A DNA stretch of 64,000 nt from Dichotomocladium elegans (lineage: Eukaryota; Mucoromycota; Mucoromycetes; Mucorales; Lichtheimiaceae): NCBI GenBank assembly GCA_025716815.1, contig JAIXMN010000035.1:124001-188000 (forward strand). The letters run 5' to 3'. The notes beneath the pieces are model-generated. The model had not been told where the DNA came from and made no database searches. It saw nothing but the letters and a program-made list of their open reading frames with translations. Position numbers and translations under genes: made by a program. Shown here one piece after another: positions 22,439 through 33,460 of this stretch (the stretch's first letter is position 1; every line of letters starts with the position of its first letter).

Positions 22439-24448
22439 TTATGTGGCGATGGAGACAATGGGTTGCGGTTGCTGTGGTTGTTGCTGTTGCTGCTGCGACG
22501 ATGTCGTGTCCTTTCTGCTGTAATCTGCGAGATCAACCCGGTGCATGGTAGGTGACACATTAATTTGCGATACTGCGGTGGAGGCCACCGATTTCGATTT
22601 AAGGCGCGCGATGGACGCGGATTTTCGTAACCGGGTACCTTCATTCATAGCGCTCTCCCGGTGGAATGTTTCCGGTGGGATATGCAACAGGCTGGAATCA
22701 CCGGGCGGAGACGAAGAGGAGGCGGAGGAGGAGGAGCTTGTCGTTATGGAGGTTGACGAGGAAGAGGTGGATATGATTGACCCTGGGGATGTGGACAACA
22801 CCGCAGCTATAGCTGCTGATGTTGAAGGTGCAGAGTCCTTTGTTTTCAGGATGGTTTCAATCAAGGACCCAGTTCTAAGAAGATCACGAGTGCCCTCCGA
22901 CAGGGAACTCGACATGGTTGGTGTTTCGGTCCTCGGAGCAGGGGACGTCGATTCGGCCTTGCTGCTGTGGGTCCGGCGCAATGTGGGCTTGGTTGTCGGC
23001 GATGTCGGATTATTCGTGGTGCCTTCTGAGAAAAAGATGCCGCCTGCGCCGTCTGAGGTGGGAAAGAAGGTAATATCATCCATATTGGGCATAACGATAT
23101 TCTCCATCACCAGCTCGTCAATCTTGCTCTGGATTGCTCGGACAACGACCGAGTACCCCATTCGGCGGTCCCATACTAGTGGCTCGACACCCCATTCCAT
23201 CTTGGGCAGTTCATAAAAGCCGTACCAAAACCTGTTGGTAGGCGGTTCTTTGATTTTGAGTAAAAATTTCCCTTCTAAAGACCTGAGCGTGATGGCGAGT
23301 ACAAGGTCGATCCGCAACGGCTTCAGATGATCCGAGTATTTCCACTGGAGGACGGTTTCTATCTCAAAGCGGATAGCTCCCTCGTATTGCATGTATGCCT
23401 CTGCTGTCAGGACCCCAGAAGGACTCAGACCGAGGAGACGCGGCTGGGTCACATAGGGCTGCGCGTGACCTGGGTCAACCGACCTGACCGTAATTTCATC
23501 AAGAAAAGCAGGACGGCGGGCATTGATCTTGTCAAGCTTTGAAATGAGCTTATTGTACAAAAAAGTTTTGATGTCCTCTGTCTTGTACACGGCACAAAAG
23601 ATACGGCCGAGCATCGCATTGAACCACTGGGTCTGAAAATGGTGCTCATTGCTGTGGATGGTCGTGATGAGCTGGTGGATGGCAGTCTGCTGATCCATAT
23701 CACTCTCTCGGTATTGGGAACTGTTGGAAGATGCACGAAGCAGAGCGTGGTACCAATCCTCCTTATCAATACACCGGCTGCAATTGATATAGTAGTGTGC
23801 ATTGGCGTCTTTTACATGGGTCAGCTTGATCAAGTTCGGCCTGGTGAAAAGTTCCGGATCTTTAAGGCCCGGCGGATGCATAGCCACCGTATGCTGGTTC
23901 ACCTGCACCACCCCCTGACAATCCAATTGTTTTTCAGAGTCATAAAAGTACAGCGTCTGGTGCTTCAGAACACCAAAGTAGGTACGGCTGCTGCCCTTGG
24001 TATTGCTCCTGTTCTTATTGTGTGTGTCGCTGCTATTATTGCTATTAATTTTACTACTGCTGCTGTTGCTGCTGCTATTGCTGCTGCTGTGGCTATTGCT
24101 GGTTTTCTGTTGATTGGTGCTATTTCCATTACTGGTATTACTGCCCGCAATGATATACGATTTGACCATATCCCCAATTGAGGCGTCGGGTGGGGGCAGT
24201 CGCTGCTCGTCTCGGGACACACGGAGCCATCCAACCTTGTACGACGTCGACGACGTGTGCGTATTAGGGGATTGGTTTTTATTAGCTCCCGTGAGCGGTT
24301 GGGGCTTCTGGGGAAGCAACATCGATCGATCGGCTTTGAGGAACGCATGGACTTTATTGCTAATGAAGGCGATGCACAGAAGAAGGGGAATGAAAGTTAG
24401 GCCACCGACAATATAAGCGAAGAGCAGCCCTAGGACGGAGAACGACAT
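22439..24448 (-). CDS. NVJ2/TEX2-like ER protein with PH-like and SMP lipid-transfer domains
   Basis: Predicted lipid-transfer protein of ER membrane-contact sites, single exon, 669 aa. The start is placed at ATG 24448 because MSFSVLGLLFAYIVGGLTF opens an N-terminal membrane segment (residues 4-30). The frame stays open upstream to 24922 but that part is low-quality and pyrimidine/purine biased. Residues ~68-240 look like a PH-like domain (YKVGWLRVSRDE, then FGVLKHQTLYFYDSEKQ, later DKEDWYHALLRAS), split by an Asn/Ser-rich insert (~103-153) encoded by trinucleotide repeats. Residues ~260-465 carry the SMP domain (QWFNAMLGRIFCAVYKTED, later LGLSPSGVLTAEAYMQYEGAIR). The Ser/Thr-rich C-terminal ~190 residues are probably disordered. 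NVJ2 in yeast and TEX2 in animals share this order. Confidence 0.9.
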   Translation of the reverse strand: MSFSVLGLLFAYIVGGLTFIPLLLCIAFISNKVHAFLKADRSMLLPQKPQPLTGANKNQSPNTHTSSTSYKVGWLRVSRDEQRLPPPDASIGDMVKSYIIAGSNTSNGNSTNQQKTSNSHSSSNSSSNSSSSKINSNNSSDTHNKNRSNTKGSSRTYFGVLKHQTLYFYDSEKQLDCQGVVQVNQHTVAMHPPGLKDPELFTRPNLIKLTHVKDANAHYYINCSRCIDKEDWYHALLRASSNSSQYRESDMDQQTAIHQLITTIHSNEHHFQTQWFNAMLGRIFCAVYKTEDIKTFLYNKLISKLDKINARRPAFLDEITVRSVDPGHAQPYVTQPRLLGLSPSGVLTAEAYMQYEGAIRFEIETVLQWKYSDHLKPLRIDLVLAITLRSLEGKFLLKIKEPPTNRFWYGFYELPKMEWGVEPLVWDRRMGYSVVVRAIQSKIDELVMENIVMPNMDDITFFPTSDGAGGIFFSEGTTNNPTSPTTKPTLRRTHSSKAESTSPAPRTETPTMSSSLSEGTRDLLRTGSLIETILKTKDSAPSTSAAIAAVLSTSPGSIISTSSSSTSITTSSSSSASSSSPPGDSSLLHIPPETFHRESAMNEGTRLRKSASIARLKSKSVASTAVSQINVSPTMHRVDLADYSRKDTTSSQQQQQQPQQPQPIVSIAT
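23985..24112. repeat. coding trinucleotide (tgc/tgt/att) repeat tract
   Basis: Imperfect runs of tgctgttgctgctgct and attgctattaatt type within the NVJ2-like gene encode its Asn/Ser-rich insert. It interrupts the PH-like domain and is likely length-variable between strains. Confidence 0.75.
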
Positions 24449-25238
24449 TGCTTTGAAGGTGAAGAAGAAGAAGAGGAGGAGGAGGAGGTGAAAGTCTGGT
24501 GAACGTTGAACTCGATCGTAGCAGTAGGATTCCTTGCGAATGGCCTGCGATGAGGAAAAAAGGATGCTGGGAGGGAGGGGAAGGACGTAATATGCGACAG
24601 TGAAGAAGGGAAGGAAAAATAAATAAATAAACAGGAAAGAAGAAGAGAACAAAGGAGACGGAGTCGTTCCTTCCAACAGGATCACATGCACTGCCGAAAA
24701 TTGGTCAAGCGTGAAGATTAGTATGGAATCGACGATTATCGTCATATGCAGATCTTGATCCTGAAAGCCTTCTTCTTTTTCCGGAAGCAGGGCCCAAATA
24801 ATGTACGCTGACAGTATATGTATCCGAAACGCTTGATATGGAACGTGCTTCCCTCTTCCATTGAAGTGCTTAGGCTCCCCTCTGGTTTCATGCAACCGCA
24901 TAGATGTACCTGTTTTCTGCACATTTGTCCTCTTTGTAATATATTGTAATGTGGACGCAGTAGAGAGGATGTCTATCTTGAAGACAACTGCGTTTCTTGC
25001 AAATTAGCCGTGGCACGGCTGATGGTTACTTATCCTCCCCCAACGCCCCATCCTCTTGCATCACACACACGTACACACACCTCCCCCCTATCCCCCCTAC
25101 AACCCCCCATCTACATCCCCCCCCAAATAGCTCCTGGGGGACTCTGCAATTGCTTTGGCCTGTGACTGGATTTACAGTGAATCAACCAGATCCCCGCTTA
25201 TTCGGTTCATTCTTTTCCCTTCTGCTTTACTACACATT
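24449..25238. other. divergent promoter region between NVJ2-like gene and MED19
   Basis: About 790 bp separate the divergent start codons at 24448 (-) and 25239 (+). It contains purine-rich (gaggaggaggagg) and C-rich tracts (25020-25135). No gene was recognised. Confidence 0.5.
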
Positions 25239-26182
25239 ATGACCTCACCATCGACAAAACAGCAGCAGCAACAGCAGCAGGAACAGCAACGGAAGAAGCC
25301 TCGACTGCTAGGAAGTCAGGATCTGATGACCTACTACAATCTTATACCCATTTATGACAAATTTGTTCGTCCATACCCTCCTCCTGACCGTGCAACGCAT
25401 TTGGAGCAGTCATTACAGTCATATATCGCACATCTTCCTGGTATTAGACGGATTGATTCATCGGAGAGCAAATTATACATATGGGCACGTATATACATAT
25501 GTACTTATGATATTAACGATAACAGGCAAAAATGTAATCGAGCCCGATGGATTCTTGTTCAAATTATTGCGCGATCCTCAAATACCAGACCAAGGTCCTC
25601 CCATTCGCCAATTGGATCCCGATGTCCTTAGAGATGCCTACACGTTGAGACCTGGCCCGATCCCCGGTGTGAGTTACTGTTGTGGGATCGCATTTGTAGC
25701 ATGTTGTTGAGTAACCGGTCTAATTCTTACCTACGCGACAAGTTTGATGCATCGATACTCGGCACTGACAAAGTCAGTGGTGGAGGCGCACCCTTCTCAT
25801 TAGGTCATTATCATTCTCTTGGTTTGAATGCTGAGCGAGATCTACATGGTGTATCAGCAGGTAATGGCGTAAAGCAGCGCCTTTCGTTCTATCTTATATT
25901 CAAAATCTGAATTGCTTCCCCGTTGAAAAAGGTGAGGGTGATCAGAACAGCGAACGGAAGCACAAAAAGAAGGTAAAGATTCATTGAAGGGGAGTGCTTG
26001 GAGAAAAAGGAAAGGAGAGCAGACTGGATCAATGTTCGTGGCATTTGCATTCTCGGTGATTTTTGTAGAAAAAGAAGAGAAAGCATAGCCATGAGCATGA
26101 CGACGACGGTCATTCACACAGCGAACACAAGAAGAAGAAAAAGAAAAAGAAACTCGCATCGAACGATCAACAGCAACAGTAG
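25239..26182 (+). CDS. MED19: Mediator subunit 19 (Rox3)
   Basis: Head-module subunit of the Mediator complex that bridges activators and RNA polymerase II. Five exons: 25239-25440, 25526-25668, 25743-25860, 25932-25972, 26069-26182; introns 71-96 nt; product 205 aa. After a glutamine-rich start (KQQQQQQQEQQ) comes the conserved MED19 core: YYNLIPIYDKFVRPYPPP, then LPGKNVIEPDGFLFKLLRDP, then LDPDVLRDAYTLRPGPIPG|FDASILGTD. The C-terminus is strongly basic (KHKKKKKKRKH..., later KKKKKKKKLASN), as in other MED19 proteins, and ends in four glutamines. Each join is supported by restoration of the core motif across it. The small late exons encoding the basic tail are the least certain part. Confidence 0.93.
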
Positions 26183-27032
26183 CATCAGCAACCATCTGTA
26201 CTTACATGGTTCACTGAACTTTGAGTATCATTGACAATAAAATTTAGATTGCTTTTTCTTCTGTTGAGTTGGTTTTTGTCATGGGTCTTCATACTACATA
26301 TTCACTCCGATATAAGCGCGGAATAGGTGTTTTTAAAGCACCATTGCATTCCATATAGCATATCGTACATAAAAAAGTGCATGTTGCGTTCAATCTCTAT
26401 TAATAACACATCCAATTTATGCAACTCTCATTCACTACTTAGCAATCCTGTTTCAGTTAATCCCGGCATCCGACGCTTGGTAATGCAATGAAGTCCTTGA
26501 CATTGCTATCCTGATGTTCCTATGCCGCCGCATATGAAAATGATTCATCAGCCTTTCGAGCATGAGGATGGCGAAGCTGTTCGGTAATAGGCATATCAGC
26601 GTTCACCTATTTTACAAGCTGCCAAAATACCTAATCCTGCTGACAACTCAACAGAAGCAACAAAAGCACCAGACGACCATCTGCTCTGCATGGTCTTCAC
26701 CACCACCGGCAGATACAGGCGGCTGCGGAATATCAAAGCAGCAAGCTCCTTACTATGATCTTCACCACCCTCTTCATGATGCCATTACAACCGACGCCCG
26801 AAACAAGCGCACGCGAGCCATCCGGACCAGCGCCATCGTCAACATGATCCTCCGCACCAACGCCCGCAACGGGGCCACCCGAACCAACCAGAGCAGCACA
26901 ATCGTCACTACTAGATCACCACCATCTCCCGAACCAAGCGGACGCACAGCATGTCCACTAGTGGAGACCCGCCACCAGATGAGAAACGAGCGCTCGACAT
27001 CGAACGCCACACCAGACGACGAGGAACGAATA
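26183..27032. other. intergenic, proline-rich frame of unknown meaning
   Basis: A 184-codon frame starts at 26562 and runs into the MITE at 27033, which supplies its last 28 codons. Its composition (Thr/Arg/Asn-rich) resembles translated low-complexity DNA. No domain, so it is not called as a gene. Confidence 0.4.
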
Positions 27033-27204
27033 CAGTGGCCGCCCGTTATAGTGATACCCTCAGTTCCAGGAAATCGCATCACTATAACGAATTATCACTA
27101 TAACGATTTGGAGTAAGCCCTAGCTGACAATTTTGCTCTTCATAAAGTGTATCGCTATAACGAATTATCATTATAACAAATATCACTACAACGGGCAGCC
27201 ACTG
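27033..27204. mobile_element. 172-bp MITE with CAGTGG termini and TA target duplication
   Basis: The left end reads TA then cagtggccgcccgttatagt; the right end is the inverted counterpart ending gcccactg-type then TA. The terminal inverted repeats match at 21 of 23 positions (27033-27055 against 27182-27204), and TA flanks both sides (27031-27032, 27205-27206). This is the structure of non-autonomous Tc1/mariner-pogo elements. The interior carries several copies of an atcactataacga-type motif in direct orientation, which may be transposase-binding repeats. No coding capacity. Confidence 0.85.
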
Positions 27205-27206
27205 TA

Positions 27207-30200
27207 GGAATGTATCTATTGGATTTTCCGCGGCTATTCAGCCAGAGGAACTTGAAAATGATTTTGCATTGTGCCTTACCATCATGTTCGTTTGCTTGTT
27301 GCCAGCCGCTACTGGCTACGTCATCGTTATCCTGACATGAAGAGAGGCATTGAAATCACTGCGTGCCTGAGAGCGCATCGTTGTCAGCAGCGAGGACAGT
27401 GTTTCTTTCTGCTTCTACGACTTCTCATTATGTGCTTTGTTACTAGGAACACTGTCAACCACCATGTTCACACATCCCACTAACAAAGGCTTTCTTCTAT
27501 TGATGATGATGGACGGAAACTCCAACGCAGGAAGGTCTTCATTGCGCAATACTATACTGTGCTGCACTGGGGAATATTACAGGGCTTCACTCATCATGTT
27601 ATTTTCTACATCCATCCACCTTCCATCTCTCGCTCTTTATACCTGATCTGCTATTACCCGTGAACGCATCACAAACAACGTAATTGTATAGTCCTCTATC
27701 GCGCTTTCCCACCTCCGAGAAGCCCGATCAACAGATCCCAACGTCCTCCGCTTCTCGTCAAGCTGTTCAAGCAGCCCGGTCTCTAACAACCCATTAATAC
27801 ATTTCCGATCTAATCCACCCCCTACCGCTGCAACAAATTCCCCTGAAATGCCTCACCGCTTTCGATGGCATGTGTACTCTTTGCTAAGACCATTTTAACA
27901 AACAATGAGTGAGCTTTGCTGCAGGCTTAGAAAAAGACCACCAAAACGAGGTCAAATGATTTGAATGATAGAAAGCTTTTATGTGTGTTGAACAAACTCA
28001 AAGCAAATGTTGCTGGATATGTCTCTTGATATCAGAGATCACTCTGAAGCTAGAAACATTTTCTGTCTGTAGCATGGAATAGTTCAAATTGACATAGGCT
28101 CTCTGAGAAACTGTAAGGGGTTGTTTACTCGGGTAAATGCCAAGATCTTAAAATCTAGCATATCAAACAGCAAGCATTCTCGGTGCACTCTTTGCGTTTG
28201 GCGTTGCAACCGCCTCAATGAAGCGAGGGGAACACTACGCATGAATTACCATGAAGAGACCATAAATCGTACTTCGACAGTTCTTGATGACGATAGTGCT
28301 TACTGCTCCGCAGGTAAATACTTTTGATTCATAAATTGGAGTTTCATTATATCCCATGGTGCAATGTCCTTCATTGGTACAATTTACAGTATTTGCCAAT
28401 CCTCCTTCGGAGTGTTCTTCCGCTGTGAAACGTCATGTATGCCAGTGACAAGGTGTGCAACGTTGCAAGTCTAATTTAGTTTTCAGAACTTCCAAGAAGC
28501 TGCAGGAGGCATGCAAAATGGCGGATGACGTGCCTTGGCCTGTTGCGATCTCCGTTATAAATGATGACATCGCAGTGACATAACATGTATCAGCTTGTAT
28601 CATATTATTATAGGTTCCTCGCCTAAATAGAGAAGACCATCTCCTTTTTTCACGAGTACACTGATAAAGAATTCTCTTGGCAGTCACAAACCCATCGCAG
28701 AAAGTGAATGCTACATCAGGACCTTACCCACTATCCCCGGAACATAGAGGAATACACTGAAGTCCATTCTTCCTCGGTTCCATTCATGCGGCTAAGATTC
28801 TCTTGTTTTCTTTTGCAAAGGAGGCATCAGGGTCACCGCGGGGGAAGTTACCCACTTTTGCGGAACGTCGCTCGCCACAGCTGGCTACTCCAATTTGGAG
28901 TAATATTCAAGATCTCACAGCAGTCGATACACACAAATTTGGTTTTCTCATAGAGCGCATTTCCTGTCTCTGCCGGGACGCATTTGATAAACTGGCAAAG
29001 AATCCCATTCAGTTTCTTATCTTGTCTGCCGTACGCGTCTCTGTGTTTTTGCAGTATTCACTTGAGCAGCGCAATTGCTGATTGACTATACTGTCTTGGA
29101 CGTCCCTGCACACAATGGACATGGGTAAGGCAGCCACTGCACAGTGCTCTATCATTTGGCCAGGACTGTGACTTCATATTGCTCTTCAAATGGAGCGGTG
29201 GTCATTCGACACAAAAATGGACGCCCATTATCAGGTCTTCATAAGCCAAAAAACGCATGGTTAAGATGAAAATGACTAAGAGCATTTTTGTCGCAGAGGA
29301 TATGACTTTCATCTATGTTTTGGAAAGGACGTGTGCGACAAAGCTCCTGGTTTTAAGAATTGCAGATTCAGGACCTCTAAACTGTGCTTGAGCAGCAATA
29401 GGTTATGGATAAAATGATGATCATCTTGCTGCAAAAATACTATCCAAGCTTTGTAAGTTCACCAGTATTTGGATCCCATCTTGGAACCGGCGCATTGCCC
29501 ACAGGATGAGTTACGCTCTATTGTAATCTGTAATCCGAAGAAGCCATACAAAAGCAATGCTGGATATACGTTGAAACTGGCAAAAGAGATGGAGCCTGCG
29601 CAACTACATACCCTTCCTTCTTTTCTTGGATGATGGTGGTGGAAGCCTCAAGCTACACTGAATGATACCTTGCGCGCAGATAACGAATCTCCGTTTTAGG
29701 ACAATGTCCTCTGCAAAAAGTCTCTTCCTTGGGCTATGCCATGCTGAATCGTATGTTGCTATATAATGCAGATTGATCAAAGGAAGCAGATCGCGTTCCA
29801 AAGTCGATGTATCAATGATGCTCTCATCAAGATATGTTTAGACCTTTGTGACAAGTTACATCCACTTTTTCCGTAAATCGACGGATGCTGTTCTTTGGAT
29901 AGTTCAGCCCACTCTAATTTCTTCAGCAGTTGCTCGAGGGCAGTAGATGTATTCCCGTCAATGGGCTCTACGCAAGTGGGCCCCTGCTTCTACGTTTCTT
30001 GAACATGAGAATCAGGATCCTTTCGTATTGTAATGCTCATCGTGACGCTGAAGCAACAGAGGACTCCTAGGTGCTTCTCAGCATCCGATGTACCCGAACC
30101 CTTCTCAAACGCCAGATTGAAAAACATGGCCTTGTCTTCGTCGATGTATGCTGTGCAACTGCGCATGGGACCCTGCTTCTTTCACCTGGATGTATGTACA

Positions 30201-32216
30201 TACCTTTTCCTTGGGAATATGCGCAAGAGCTAACACAGAGTTGGCGCTGGAGGGTAGCCTAGAAGATACAGTATTCCGTGCAGGAACAAAAAAAATTGCA
30301 TTTCCTTATCGGTAAGTTGACCCTGCGCATCTTTGTAAAGAAATTTATTTCTCATTTCAGAATGATGAATATGAGTAGAAAGAAAAGGGTGTTATTGCAC
30401 ACCTTTTCGTCATTCTACTCTAAAGTCTTGCTGGAAGTTGAAGTTTATGCTGTTACCTTACTGTATGGATTTCGTTGGCTGAATACATGCATTCATAAAA
30501 GAACAACGATGATCTTCGTTGAAGACCTTATCGCTGGAAACTCCCTCTATATGCACCTGGAGAGTGGCCACCAGGAGAGAGGAGCATAAAGCGTATTGGG
30601 GCAACGACTTAGAGACGGGAGGGGGAGAACGACAATAGCCTCATTCCTTCTTAGAAGATGGATGTTTTGGTCGTCTGTTAGTGACAATGTTTTACCATTG
30701 CCCCTATAACAAACGTTGCTCTACTACTTGTTTATTCCTTCAATATCTACGTATATAAATCAAACAACCCTTCGTCACCGGGGAGGGGAGATGCGAGGGG
30801 TAGGGGAGTCGCTAATCAAGATACACTGGAAAGCGAGTCATTCATACTTCCTCAGTTTACTCGCGTTGCTGATTGGCTAAGCTTGACGGCATGTCTCCCT
30901 ATTTCTTGTCATTCATATGCCGTCTCAAAGCACCAATAGTAGCCGGACAGGCAGAGGTTACCGTGCCATTATAGCATTATAGTCCACAAGAACCCGTGGA
31001 TTACAATGATTACGCTTGGATTGATCACTTTTCATTCTCTATCTGTTCATATTATATATTTATCTGAGGTGTGTGAATCAGTGTATGGTGCATAAAGTAT
31101 ATTCAGAGAAATCATCTTCGCTTTTGTAACCCTGCATCTTTTGTGCAAGGGAAAATTACTCAGCTTTCCGAGTAACTTTACTAGCATAATGAAAAATAAA
31201 GAAAACCATATTTGTTCATACATACATGTAACTTGGCCCAGAAATTAATACTTGGAATGATAGTCGCTGTACGTGATCTCGTTGCATAGAATAAGTATGC
31301 TTAGCTACTGTTGTTATGAATGCTTGTACAAGAAGGTCCGTGCACAAAGAAAGATAGAGATTTCCTTTCTCTGTGGAGAATGTGTAGTATACATAGAAAG
31401 CGACTTTAGATGTATGGGTTTATTGTAGATGCGCGGCTGTCTTTTTCTTTTCTTTAATCCTTGCCTCTCTTGGATTTTGAAAGCACCGTTTCTAAGGGGA
31501 ACAGGATGTGGTCGAGGAGCCTCCTCCTCCTCCTCTTCTATTATTGACGACCTCGAGTTCGATGGATTAATTCGAGGTAGAGTTGTCTAAACTTGTTCAC
31601 CTCAGCCACCTCGGAACCGTTTTTATTCTTTCAGGAGCATTTGATTAACGGTCATAGAAAGGTTTGACACCGTTTGTGAAGTGATCCCCAACCTTGCAAA
31701 CCGGAATAAAAATAATGTACCATTCTTTTCGAGGAGGCGTCCTTCCTTAACTGTGCGGCTCTCTTTCTTACTTGGTGGCTGTAAGGGAGAAAAGGAATAG
31801 AAACAGGTGTTCCAATAAATATCGTTCCCCTTCTTTCTTGACAGTTCCAGGCTGGCTCCTTGCCGATATTTTCCTTTTTTTCATTCGAGAGGCAGATGCA
31901 AGAGCTATGGGTCTGTTGCGCAGTTCATCGTATGTACCACTCCCTTTTTCTTTTTACCGTTATCTGAACTCCTGCAGACGTATCGGGCGGGCTCCAGCAG
32001 CTGCTAATACAACTACAGACAATCGCCGGATGGGTTTTATGTAAATGGGAAGGGAGCGAATAGTAATTGACTGAAGAATAAAAGCACATTCATCCAGTTG
32101 ATGACGCATAATCACTTACCTTATCCTTCTATTATTCATAACTTCTTTTCTTCATCTTCCTTTATCGTCGTTTACTCGTATCATCAGCATTTCTTCCCTT
32201 GCAGCATCTGTTTTTT
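27207..32216. other. five-kilobase gene-poor region
   Basis: Many short frames but none with a recognisable domain or coherent exon chain. The frames at 28433-28687 (-), 28803-29081 (+) and 30278-30589 (+) look protein-like in composition and could be decayed mobile-element or gene remnants, but I cannot assign them. A (CCT)n tract lies at ~31520-31540. The right end (31750-32216) is the leader of the TLC gene and may hold a 5' intron, since CCTTGCAG ends just before its start. Confidence 0.4.
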
Positions 32217-33092
32217 ATGATGGACTATTACTACAGTTTCAACAACGTCACCACACCACTCACGGTAACCCAAGTGCTTCATCAGCCTATAGTTCCGATC
32301 TCATTCTTCGGAAGTGTCGTTGGACTTGCCATCTTCTTCTTTGGTTGCATCTACGCTGGTCTGGCAACTACCAAAAAGCAGATCAGCTGGCTGCTGACGT
32401 TTGCTAGCAGCCTAGTGTGCACATTGATATCCGTACCTTGTTTTTATGACTTTTGGATCTCGGGTGGCGACATTCGTCTGCTTGCAATCGAGCAGCGATG
32501 GCACACAGCCGCCTGTTGCTTCTTCATGGCCTATCTGGTACTCGACCTAGGGCTCGGGTCGCTCTACTACCGCGACAGGATCACGTTCTGGACTGGCTGG
32601 TTCCACCATTGTCTATATATTTTCATCTTGATATGGTTCATGCGCTGGAAGACGTCCTCTTTCTTTTGCACGGCCGCTATCCTTGAATTGCCCACGCTCG
32701 TTCTGGCGGCTGGATCTCTCAACGCCGCATGGCGCTCCGATTTTATGTTTGCATCGTCCTTCTTCTTGCTCCGGCTTGTACTTCATGCGCGCATGATTCT
32801 TGAACTCAAGTACTACCATCGTGTCGAGTGCATTTGGCTGGTGGCGGTTATTGTGTTCCCCTTGCATCTCTACTGGTTCTACGGTAAGAAAAGACATCCA
32901 CCCCTTCCTTCTTATTCCTCCTTCTTCTCTTTGCTTTCCCCTCTTTCTCCTTTTAGACCTTCTTGGCTAATCATAATAATACATGTAGGTATCGTCAATC
33001 AACAGCTTCGAAACCATCCCAAGACTGTTCAGCGCATCTCTACCATCTTAAAATCAAGGCTTGCTTTGCTGGGCAAGGTCTTTGCCAGCTGA
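32217..33092 (+). CDS. TLC-domain multi-pass membrane protein
   Basis: Predicted membrane protein of 256 aa with the TRAM-LAG1-CLN8 (TLC) fold, nearest in pattern to the TLCD4/TMEM56 group. Exons 32217-32883 and 32989-33092 (105-nt intron, donor GTAAGA, acceptor ATGTAG). Six or seven hydrophobic segments are visible, starting around residue 24 (ISFFGSVVGLAIFFFGCIYA). The core runs from QRWHTAACCFFMAYLVLDL through FWTGWFHHCLYIFILIWFM, where the paired His (WFHH) are typical of TLC proteins, to FPLHLYWFYG at the intron. The end is short and basic. An acceptor-like CTTGCAG directly upstream of the start suggests a spliced 5' leader. The biochemical role is unknown; the key residues of ceramide synthases are not evident, so I do not call it one. 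Confidence 0.85.
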   Translation: MMDYYYSFNNVTTPLTVTQVLHQPIVPISFFGSVVGLAIFFFGCIYAGLATTKKQISWLLTFASSLVCTLISVPCFYDFWISGGDIRLLAIEQRWHTAACCFFMAYLVLDLGLGSLYYRDRITFWTGWFHHCLYIFILIWFMRWKTSSFFCTAAILELPTLVLAAGSLNAAWRSDFMFASSFFLLRLVLHARMILELKYYHRVECIWLVAVIVFPLHLYWFYGKKRHPPLPSYSSFFSLLSPLSPFRPSWLIIIIHVGIVNQQLRNHPKTVQRISTILKSRLALLGKVFAS

Positions 33093-33460
33093 TTTCCTCC
33101 CAAACGTTTTCTTTTGCCACTTTTAATCCTTGTGTAATCTGTCATTGATTGTGCTTACCATACTCAAAACAATGAGGGAAAAAAGAACTCACCATGGATC
33201 CGTTCCTGCTCCCCCCCCGTCTCCAACCAACCCCCGTTTCCCGAAGGAGTAAATCGCAGTAACCAAAGACAGTTGGTGTGCCAATCTTCCTCGCTCTTTC
33301 TCTATTTCCTTTCTATTAATTTTATACCAATCCATTCTTTTTTCCTTCGTTTTTGATAGAAAACAGAAAAAAAAACAAGTAATAGCATTTGTACACACAC
33401 ACACAAAAAAAAAAGGGAGGAAGGAATGTCAAAAAAGGATGGCAGCATAATGGATAGTTT
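33093..33460. other. convergent intergenic region
   Basis: Holds the 3' ends of the TLC gene and NOB1. It includes an A-rich/CA tract near 33395-33415. Nothing else seen. Confidence 0.5.

Noticed and set aside
22545..23216. Long open frame antisense to the NVJ2-like gene
   Set aside because: Shadow of the real coding strand; acidic and low-complexity, with no domain.
24449..24922. N-terminal extension of the NVJ2-like protein to 827 aa
   Set aside because: The added part is of low-complexity purine/pyrimidine DNA, and it would bury the N-terminal membrane anchor that opens the family.
26562..27116. 184-codon open frame as a gene
   Set aside because: Its end is supplied by the MITE insertion and its composition shows no domain or conserved motif.
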